DNA of 39,347 nt from Alphaproteobacteria bacterium. GTDB taxonomy: Bacteria > Pseudomonadota > Alphaproteobacteria > UBA6615. The notes under the pieces are model-generated. The model saw only the letters and a program-made list of their open reading frames with translations. It was not told the origin of the DNA and searched no databases. The DNA is taken from the NCBI GenBank assembly GCA_011087645.1, contig JAALLF010000024.1, forward strand, positions 1 to 39,347. The letters are read 5' to 3'. Below are positions 33,600 to 39,347 of this stretch, in pieces. Position 1 is the stretch's first letter. Each line of letters starts with the position of its first letter. Both the position numbers and the translations under genes were made by a program.

Positions 33600-34970
33600 T
33601 CAACCGCCCCAGGGCGCGATCTTCTCTTTCAGCGCCGCATAGCCTTCCAGGAAGCCGGGCCGGGTGTTGCCATAGACTTCGTCGAAACTATCGAGCGCGG
33701 CGTCGAGCCATTGGCGCAATTCCGCGTTGTCCGGGTTGGCATCGAGATAGGCGTCGCGGATCAACACGAAATGGATGCGCGGATCGTAGGGCTGTTTAGT
33801 GCCACCCATGGACTCGTCGCCGTCGAGCAGGCGCAGCAGCATGGCGTCGGCCGAGCCCAGCGTTTGTTCATGGATCGCCGGGCCGCTCGTGCGGTGCATC
33901 ACCGAGGTCATGTCGCGGCCATTGCCGGTGGTGTAGCCCATTTCGGTCCACACCTCGCCGGTATCGATGTCCTGGCCAAGCTGGGCGGCGAGGCGTTGGG
34001 AATAGGCGCGCAGCGGATCGGACACATCAGCCAGCAGATCGGTTAGCCGGTCGCCATCGAGGTCGGTCGCCAGAATGATGCAGTCGCGTTGTTCGATCAG
34101 ATCCCACAGCAGCAGACCGTAATTGGTATCGGCGATATGCTGCTCGATGCGGCCGCCCCAATTCTCCATGCCGTCCTTGAAGTCGGCCGGCAGCAGGGCG
34201 ACGATCTTGTCGATATTCTCCTTGTGCTCCTCGTAGGGGTCGACGGCGTATTTGCGGCCGACCTCGAACTTGGTGCCTTGCAGCATCCAGGCGTGCAGGC
34301 CGGCGTTGATGCCGTCTTCCATCGCCTGGGTCGGTTTCATGGCGACCCGGCCGAGCTTGCCGCTCTCGTGCACCATCCGCAGGAACAGCCGGTTGGCGTA
34401 GGCCATTTGCACGCCCGGCGAGTTCATTTCGGTGTGCACCAGCCCGGACTGGGCATCCACGGTAAATTTCGGCCGGTCTTGCGAATAGGGCAGGCACGGC
34501 ATGCAGCGCACCACCGTGATCGGGCCATAGGGGCGCACGTTGCAATAGACACCGGCCTGGGTGCGCAGCGGCGCGTTGCCCGATTTGCCCATGACGACCA
34601 CTTTCTTGCCGTCGGCGTCGTTCACATAGGCGTCGCCGGCGGTCGACCATTTGATCGATATGCACGGCATGTTGCCGAACCAGGCCAGACAGTCGAGCTT
34701 GGTGTCGTGGCGATATTGCGACCACATGGGCACAGCGTAGAAGGGCAGGCCGAGAATATCGAGCGCGGCGACGGTGCCGAGCAGCGCATAGGCGTCGGTC
34801 ATCGAATGCGCCACCGGGCTCACCCCGTCGGTGAAATTGCCACCCTGCCACACCACTGCGTCGGGATAGCCCTCGGGCCGAACGTCGGTCGGCTGATAGA
34901 GCGACTGCAGGGTTCCGAACAGATCGCCGCCGTCGGCCTCGGTTCGCGCGATGGACATTAGATCAATCAT
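33600..34970 (-). CDS. Unrecognised 456-residue protein flanked by inverted repeats
   Basis: A long, well-formed ORF of cytoplasmic type with no signal peptide or membrane segment. It is rich in Asp, Met, Trp and Tyr. Segments that may help recognition are YPDAVVWQGGNFTDGVSP, DCLAWFGNMPCISIKWSTAG, CNVRPYGPITVVRCMPCLPY, and HEQTLGSADAMLLRLLDGDES. Two Cys pairs (CMPC, and the Cys in FGNMPC) could bind a metal or a nucleotide, but no family was recalled. The start is supported by GAGGCGTAA before ATG. It is bounded by two inverted REP-like elements and has no operon partner. It may be an acquired cargo gene or simply a gene with repeats on both sides. Confidence 0.8.
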   Translation of the reverse strand: MIDLMSIARTEADGGDLFGTLQSLYQPTDVRPEGYPDAVVWQGGNFTDGVSPVAHSMTDAYALLGTVAALDILGLPFYAVPMWSQYRHDTKLDCLAWFGNMPCISIKWSTAGDAYVNDADGKKVVVMGKSGNAPLRTQAGVYCNVRPYGPITVVRCMPCLPYSQDRPKFTVDAQSGLVHTEMNSPGVQMAYANRLFLRMVHESGKLGRVAMKPTQAMEDGINAGLHAWMLQGTKFEVGRKYAVDPYEEHKENIDKIVALLPADFKDGMENWGGRIEQHIADTNYGLLLWDLIEQRDCIILATDLDGDRLTDLLADVSDPLRAYSQRLAAQLGQDIDTGEVWTEMGYTTGNGRDMTSVMHRTSGPAIHEQTLGSADAMLLRLLDGDESMGGTKQPYDPRIHFVLIRDAYLDANPDNAELRQWLDAALDSFDEVYGNTRPGFLEGYAALKEKIAPWGG

Positions 34971-35313
34971 TTACGCCTCTTTCGATGAATATTCTTAACG
35001 GGGATGGGGGGTTGGTCAGGACCGAATCCGGTCGGCTGACAAAGCAAAATACAGAGCCGGTTGTATGCTTTGTCCGCCCGCCGCTGTAAAGCCCTGATCG
35101 GGCCTAGGCAATTGCATATGCCGCGTGCTGGAATTCCTCGTCCTTCGAGACGCTCGCTGCGCGAGCCCTCAGGATGAGGAATTCTGATAGGCCTCCGCAA
35201 AGCCTCATCCTGAGGAGCCGCCCCACGGGCGGCGTCTCGAAGGGCGAGGCTGTTATAGGGGATCGCCTTGGCCGGTCGGGCGGGTGCGGTAATTTGCGGT
35301 GATGCCGCCGCGT
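34971..35313. other. 343-bp intergenic region before the orphan gene, holding REP copy B
   Basis: Contains the inverted REP-like element (35131-35250). The 160 bp next to the orphan gene (34971-35130) presumably carry its promoter. I see no other gene or clear -35/-10. Confidence 0.55.
35131..35250. repeat. REP-like bipartite palindromic repeat, copy B
   Basis: An inverted copy of 33271-33389, differing at a few positions, mainly in the middle spacer. It has the same CTTCGAGACG...CCTCAGGATGAGG units. The two copies enclose the 456-residue gene. Confidence 0.8.
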
Positions 35314-35898
35314 CTATAGACGCTCCGCCGCAAGCTTACCCTCGCCTTCCGGCAGTTCCGCCAGGGTCGGGAATACCTGGTCGACATCGTCGACGAACAC
35401 CGCCAATTGGGCGTTCTCGGGCCGCGCATAGCCGGCGGCGACGATGCCATCCATGGTGGCGCGCAGACCGTCCCAATAGCCCGCGCTATTGACCACGACG
35501 ATGGGTTTGGTGTGCAGGCCGAGCTGTTTCCAGGTGACGATCTCGAACAGCTCTTCCAGGGTGCCCAAGCCGCCCGGCAGCACCACGAAACCATCGGACA
35601 GTTCGGCCATGCGCGCCTTGCGCTCGTGCATGGTGGACACCACCTCCAATTGGGTGACGCCCTGATGGCCGACTTCGTGGCGCATGAGAAAGTCGGGGAT
35701 AATGCCGGTGACCGTGCCGCCGCCTTCCAACACCGCGTCGGCCAGCGCGCCCATCACCCCGACCCGGCCGCCGCCGAAGACCAGCCGCACGCCGTGGCGG
35801 GCCAGTTCAAGGCCGAAGGCGTGAGCCGCCTCGCGGTGCGCCGCCGGGCCCCGGTCGGATGAACCGCAGTAAACGCAGAGGGATCGAATATGTTCCAT
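35314..35898 (-). CDS. LOG-family nucleotide phosphoribohydrolase (TIGR00730)
   Basis: A 194-residue Rossmann-fold enzyme of the LOG family, which hydrolyses nucleotide 5'-monophosphates such as cytokinin riboside monophosphate to free base and ribose-5-phosphate. Signatures are FGGGRVGVMG at 41-50, STMHERKARM with Arg93/Lys94, and PGGLGTLEEL at 108-117. The N-terminus VYCGSSD is typical. The length is normal. No ribosome site is evident before the ATG at 35898. In bacteria the family is often annotated as Rossmann-fold nucleotide-binding protein. Confidence 0.93.
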   Translation of the reverse strand: MEHIRSLCVYCGSSDRGPAAHREAAHAFGLELARHGVRLVFGGGRVGVMGALADAVLEGGGTVTGIIPDFLMRHEVGHQGVTQLEVVSTMHERKARMAELSDGFVVLPGGLGTLEELFEIVTWKQLGLHTKPIVVVNSAGYWDGLRATMDGIVAAGYARPENAQLAVFVDDVDQVFPTLAELPEGEGKLAAERL

Positions 35899-36014
35899 GA
35901 TTGTCCGTGGCCTGCCCGAAAAACTAACTATAGCGTGACTTGCGCCGATTGCCTTGACTCGTATGGCGTAATACCGTGTTTTGCCTACAACAAGAAGTCA
36001 GCAGGAACGCCAAC

Positions 36015-37121
36015 GTGAATCGTCCGCTCGTATATTGGGGTGTCGCCGCGCTCGCGGCCGCGGTGGTGATCGGCGTGGTGGTGTTCTTTCAACTGCCGTC
36101 GCCCAACACCCCGCCAAGCCAGGCGCAGGCGCCGGCGGCCGAACCGTCGACTTCGCCATCGCCCGCGCCGGCAAATGGCGCGGCGCCTACCAGCACGACA
36201 TCGGCCAGCACGACATCGACCGGTGCGGCGCCAAGTCCCGGCACGATAGGAACGGGCGCGCCGCAAACCGCGGCCCTGACGCCCGGCGTGGCGATTGCGC
36301 CCATGGCGCCGGAATTCGACATCGTGCGGGTCGACGATAATGGCAATGTGGTGATCGCCGGCCGGGCGACGCCGGACTGCACGATCACCGTACGCGACGG
36401 CGATGCCATCGTCGGCGCGGCGACCGTCGACCGGCGCGGCGACTGGGTGGTGGTGCCCGACGAAGCGCTCAAGCCCGGCGACCGCGAATTGAACCTAATC
36501 GCCAACTGCGGCGACAGCGACCCGGTGGAATCGGACCGGGTGGTGGTGCTCGCCGTGCCGCAACCGGCGCAGGGCGTCGGCGCGCTGGCGGTGGCGGTGG
36601 CGCGCGATGGATCGGCGCCGACCCAGGTATTGCAAACCCCGGCCGGTGGTCAGCCCGGACCCGGTGGCACGGGAGCCGACGTGGCGGTGGCCGCGGTCGA
36701 TTATAACGATGCCGGCGCGGTGGCCCTGTCGGGCACGGCGCCGCCGGGCAGCACGGTTCAGATCTATGTGGATAACGAGCTGATCGGCCGCACCAAGGCC
36801 GACGCGCAGGGCCGCTGGTCGCTGATCCCGGACCGCAGGGTCGACCCGGGCTCTTATACTCTGCGCGTCGACCAGGTAACGCCGCAGGGCCAGGTGGTGG
36901 CGCGTTCGCAAATTCCCTTCGTGCGCGGCGAGCCGTTGACCGATTTGCCGGAAGGTCGGGTGGTGATCATCCAGCCGGGCGACTATCTGTGGCAGATCGC
37001 CCGCGAGCGTTACGGTGCCGGCCCGCAATACACGCTGATCTACGAGGCCAACCGCGCGCAAATTCGCGACCCGGACCTGATCTATCCCGGCCAGATATTC
37101 ATGGTGCCGACGGTCAATTAG
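36015..37121 (+). CDS. Membrane-anchored Ig-like/LysM protein
   Basis: A 368-residue envelope protein. It begins with an N-terminal transmembrane or signal-anchor helix (about 5-26), then an Ala/Pro/Ser/Thr-rich linker to about 100. Two Ig-like/bacterial Ig repeats follow (pattern DxxGNVVIAGRATP and GAVALSGTAPPGSTVQIYVDN), then the C-terminal LysM motif (residues about 314-368: QPGDYLWQIARERYG, LIYEANRAQIRDPDLIYPGQ). LysM binds peptidoglycan, so this anchors at the cell wall. The GTG at 36015 follows AGGAA. An earlier GTG at 35976 would give an unlikely N-terminus. Confidence 0.88.
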   Translation: MNRPLVYWGVAALAAAVVIGVVVFFQLPSPNTPPSQAQAPAAEPSTSPSPAPANGAAPTSTTSASTTSTGAAPSPGTIGTGAPQTAALTPGVAIAPMAPEFDIVRVDDNGNVVIAGRATPDCTITVRDGDAIVGAATVDRRGDWVVVPDEALKPGDRELNLIANCGDSDPVESDRVVVLAVPQPAQGVGALAVAVARDGSAPTQVLQTPAGGQPGPGGTGADVAVAAVDYNDAGAVALSGTAPPGSTVQIYVDNELIGRTKADAQGRWSLIPDRRVDPGSYTLRVDQVTPQGQVVARSQIPFVRGEPLTDLPEGRVVIIQPGDYLWQIARERYGAGPQYTLIYEANRAQIRDPDLIYPGQIFMVPTVN

Positions 37122-37205
37122 AGCGCCCGTGTCCTTGCCGTTTTACATCTCCTCGCTGGAACTATTTAGACCCGCGCTGCCCTCGGGCGGGGCGAGGCGC
37201 TGCCC

Positions 37206-38687
37206 GTGAGGCCGCGCGTTGGCATCATCGGCGGCGGCTATTCCGGCGCGGCCTTCGCCATCCACTTGAGCCGGACTTCGGCCTTGCCGCTCGACATCAC
37301 AATCGTCGAGCCATCCGCCGGGTTGGGGCGCGGCGTTGCCTATGGCACCACCGACCCGGACCATCGCACCAACGGGCCGACCACCACCCATTCGCTCTAC
37401 CCCGACGATCCAATGCATTTCGATCGCTGGTTTCGCGGGGGCGGCGGCCTTGCCGCGGACCCGGAATGCCTCGACCCGCAGGGCCGTATTTTTCCCCGGC
37501 GCGGCGAGATGGGCCGCTATGTGGGCGATGAGCTGAGCCGCCATCAAGCCGACAATCCGTCTGGTTCCTCGATCCGCCATATCCGCGACCGGGCGGTCGA
37601 CACGGTGGCCGACGGCGACTTGTATACGGTCAAGCTGGCCGGCCATGACAACCTGGTGGTTGATCTGTTGGCGGTCACCACCAGCAACGCGCCGCCGGCT
37701 TTGTTGGCGCCGTTCAGGGGCGCGGTGGCGGCGCACCCGGCTTTTTATCCCGACCCCTGGGACCTGGACCGTCTGTCGCGGATTCCCGCTGACGCCCGCA
37801 TCCTGATTATCGGCACCGGCCTCACGATGGCCGATGTGGCGCTGGTGGTGCTGCGCGACCGCCCCGAGGCCACGGTTACCGCCCTGTCGCGGCGCGGGCT
37901 GATGCCCCAGAACCAGCGCCAGGCGCCGGCCGGGGCGACGTTTTTAGAAATCATGAGCCGCGCGGCGCCGGCTTTCGTCGCGCGTCACGGCCGGCCCGAT
38001 ACCGCGCGCGCCATCCTGCGCGCGCTCCGCGCCGATGCCCGCGCGATGGTGGCGGCGGGCGGCGAGTGGCAGGAAGCGTTCGACGATGTGCGCGACGCGG
38101 CGCATCAGCTTTGGCCGCTGCTATCGGATCAGGAGCAAAGCCGGTTCGTGCGTCATCTATGGCCTTGGTACGAGACCCGCCGGTTCCGTTACCCGCCCCA
38201 GGTCGACGCGAAAATCCAAGGCATGACCGCAGCGGGCCGGTTGATCTCCCAGGCGGCGGCGGTGGTGGACGCGGCACCGAAGCAAGCCCGCATTGAAGTT
38301 ACCACCCGCCGGCGCGGTCAGGGCGCGGTATCGACAGCGCTATTCGACGCGGTCATCAACTGCACCGGCCCGGAGCGCAAGCCGAGCCCGACCGGCGATC
38401 CGTTTCTGCAAAACCTGGTGTCGGGGGGCTTGCTGGTAAACCATCCGCTGGGCCTCGGCCTGAGGGTGGACGAATTGTGCCGCGCCCAAAATAGCGCCGG
38501 TCGGCATGCGGCGAGGCTGCGGGTGATCGGCCCCCTGGCGCGGGGCCGGCTGGGCGAGAGCAACGGCGTGCCCCATACCGCGCTCCACATCATGCGGGTA
38601 CTGCCCGATATTCTGGCCGAGCTGGAACAGGTGGTGCCGCGCGCCGGCGCGACGCCGTCAGGGGTGAGGGATGAGGCTAAAACTTAA
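37206..38687 (+). CDS. FAD/NAD(P)-binding protein (NAD_binding_9 type)
   Basis: A 493-residue flavoprotein-like enzyme. The N-terminal dinucleotide-binding motif is VGIIGGGYSGAAFA, followed by a GLGRGVAYGTTDP motif typical of the FAD-dependent NAD_binding_9 family. A second Rossmann motif IIGTGLTMADVALVV occurs near 200. The C-terminal part has INCTGPERKPS. The family includes hydroxyacylglutathione-like FAD proteins and oxidases of unknown substrate. The GTG at 37206 is the start and its ribosome site is weak. The stop overlaps the convergent gene at 38677 by 11 bp. Confidence 0.85.
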   Translation: MRPRVGIIGGGYSGAAFAIHLSRTSALPLDITIVEPSAGLGRGVAYGTTDPDHRTNGPTTTHSLYPDDPMHFDRWFRGGGGLAADPECLDPQGRIFPRRGEMGRYVGDELSRHQADNPSGSSIRHIRDRAVDTVADGDLYTVKLAGHDNLVVDLLAVTTSNAPPALLAPFRGAVAAHPAFYPDPWDLDRLSRIPADARILIIGTGLTMADVALVVLRDRPEATVTALSRRGLMPQNQRQAPAGATFLEIMSRAAPAFVARHGRPDTARAILRALRADARAMVAAGGEWQEAFDDVRDAAHQLWPLLSDQEQSRFVRHLWPWYETRRFRYPPQVDAKIQGMTAAGRLISQAAAVVDAAPKQARIEVTTRRRGQGAVSTALFDAVINCTGPERKPSPTGDPFLQNLVSGGLLVNHPLGLGLRVDELCRAQNSAGRHAARLRVIGPLARGRLGESNGVPHTALHIMRVLPDILAELEQVVPRAGATPSGVRDEAKT

Positions 38688-39144
38688 CCTGGGGCTCGCT
38701 CAGGAAGGTCGAATTCAGGTGGATCTGTTCCGCCCGGTATTCTTGGACCAATTCATCGGGCACCTCTGAGGCCTCGCAATAAACCGTCGGCCCGTCGAGG
38801 CGGTGATAGTCGCCGCACTCTTTTGAATTGAGATAGCCGCGCCGCCGCTTCCAATGATTGGTAAAGCCGTCGATCGAGTTCTTCGACAACAGCTCGCGAA
38901 TTTCGTCGTCGGTAAGCTCAATACCCTCCGCCGAGGGATCGGCCACGCCCTGTTCGACGCCAGCCGGTTCACCCCCCGCGGCATCGATACCGCCGGGCGT
39001 GGCGCCGCTGGAAGCCGCCACGCCTTGGTCGACGCCGACCGGCTCCGGCACAGCTTGTTGCGCCCGCAATGGGTCGGGGGAGAAGACCTGCCAGCCCGCG
39101 GCGACCAGCACGGCAAGAATCAAGGGCGCTAGGAATCGTTTCAT
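38677..39144 (-). CDS. Small secreted protein with acidic tail
   Basis: A 155-residue exported protein: signal peptide about 1-28 (LAPLILAVLVAAG, cleavage after RAQ), then a Pro/Gly/Ala-rich linker that repeats a VDQGVA/VEQGVA segment, and a C-terminal domain (about 75-155) with two Cys at KECGDYH and VYCEAS, probably a disulfide. No family is recognised. A hairpin ATGGGA/TCCCAT with a 5-nt loop lies at 39224-39240 upstream. It is convergent with the FAD protein gene. Confidence 0.75.
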   Translation of the reverse strand: MKRFLAPLILAVLVAAGWQVFSPDPLRAQQAVPEPVGVDQGVAASSGATPGGIDAAGGEPAGVEQGVADPSAEGIELTDDEIRELLSKNSIDGFTNHWKRRRGYLNSKECGDYHRLDGPTVYCEASEVPDELVQEYRAEQIHLNSTFLSEPQVKF

Positions 39145-39302
39145 CAGGCAAAAATACTAACATGCCGCCAGCCGCACAACTAGATTTAGATCAACAACCG
39201 CATCGGCTTGGTCGGGAGAGCTAATGGGAAACTGTCCCATAAATAGCCATAAAAGGGGCAGTTCGAGTTGTGGATCGGTGCGGCGCAGGTCTGCTTTTGG
39301 CC

Positions 39303-39347
39303 GGTCACCTCAACCGATCGATGCAACACAAGCGTTAAATCGTTCTG
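39303..39347 (-). mobile_element. Right end of the IS30-like element (second inverted copy)
   Basis: Exactly the reverse complement of bases 11-55. On the minus strand it encodes the same transposase ending, ERFNACVASIG, then stop TGA at 39312-39310. The boundary with unique sequence is at 39302/39303. The copies point outward in inverted orientation, so the window is cut inside two copies of a multi-copy element. Confidence 0.55.

Overview
The window looks like a GC-rich alphaproteobacterial chromosome segment, most likely from a Rhodospirillales-type lineage. The evidence is the flagellar gene content, the order flgB-flgC-fliE-fliQ-fliR-flhB-cckA-recA-alaS, a DUF6468/MotE-like motor operon, CckA itself, and a GAAC-N7-GAAC (GTTC-N7-GTTC) SOS box before recA. 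This placement rests on gene content and recalled gene order; no search was run. No tRNA, rRNA or CRISPR array was seen.

Layout. 1-55 and 39303-39347 are the same 45-bp sequence in opposite orientation (left copy 11-55). It reads as the last codons and end of an IS30-like transposase, so the segment is bounded by two inverted copies of a mobile element. 98-2506 (minus) holds two tandem cupin paralogs and an orphan TRAP solute-binding protein with its own terminator. 2920-6226 (minus) is flgF-flgG-flgA-flgH, with a near-consensus sigma-54 promoter in front and a terminator behind. 6530-14185 (plus) is a tightly overlapped motor operon: fliL, fliM, a DUF6468 protein, a MotE-like protein, two MotB-like proteins (only the second keeps the ion-carrying Asp) and a 1090-residue periplasmic repeat protein. 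14349-16220 holds a DUF3303 protein and an arylsulfate sulfotransferase that interrupt the flagellar cluster. 16318-18845 (minus) is csrA, an FhlB-like protein, a small helical protein, fliO and fliP, with a coding-looking remnant between csrA and fhlB. 19070-22496 (plus) is flgB, flgC, fliE, fliQ, fliR, flhB.

22587-25128 encodes the CckA hybrid kinase, split by a one-base frameshift in a G5 run. recA and alaS follow, then a MoxR ATPase/CoxE-like VWA pair, then an MxKDx-repeat secreted protein with an ECF sigma factor and its membrane anti-sigma factor. 33216-35313 holds an unrecognised 456-residue protein between two inverted ~120-bp REP-like repeats, next to a second family of inverted C-rich repeats. 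The segment closes with a LOG-family phosphoribohydrolase, a LysM/Ig-like membrane protein, an FAD/NAD(P)-binding protein and a small secreted protein.

How it works together: the core of the window builds and drives a flagellum. FlgB/C/F/G form the rod, FlgH the L-ring and FlgA is the P-ring chaperone. FliO/P/Q/R and FlhB form the export gate, FliE is the adaptor, FliM the switch, and FliL with MotB-like and MotE-like proteins the stator. CsrA and CckA are likely regulators of the programme. The most unusual parts are the motor operon with a degenerate MotB plus giant repeat protein, the broken cckA, and the repeat-flanked orphan gene.
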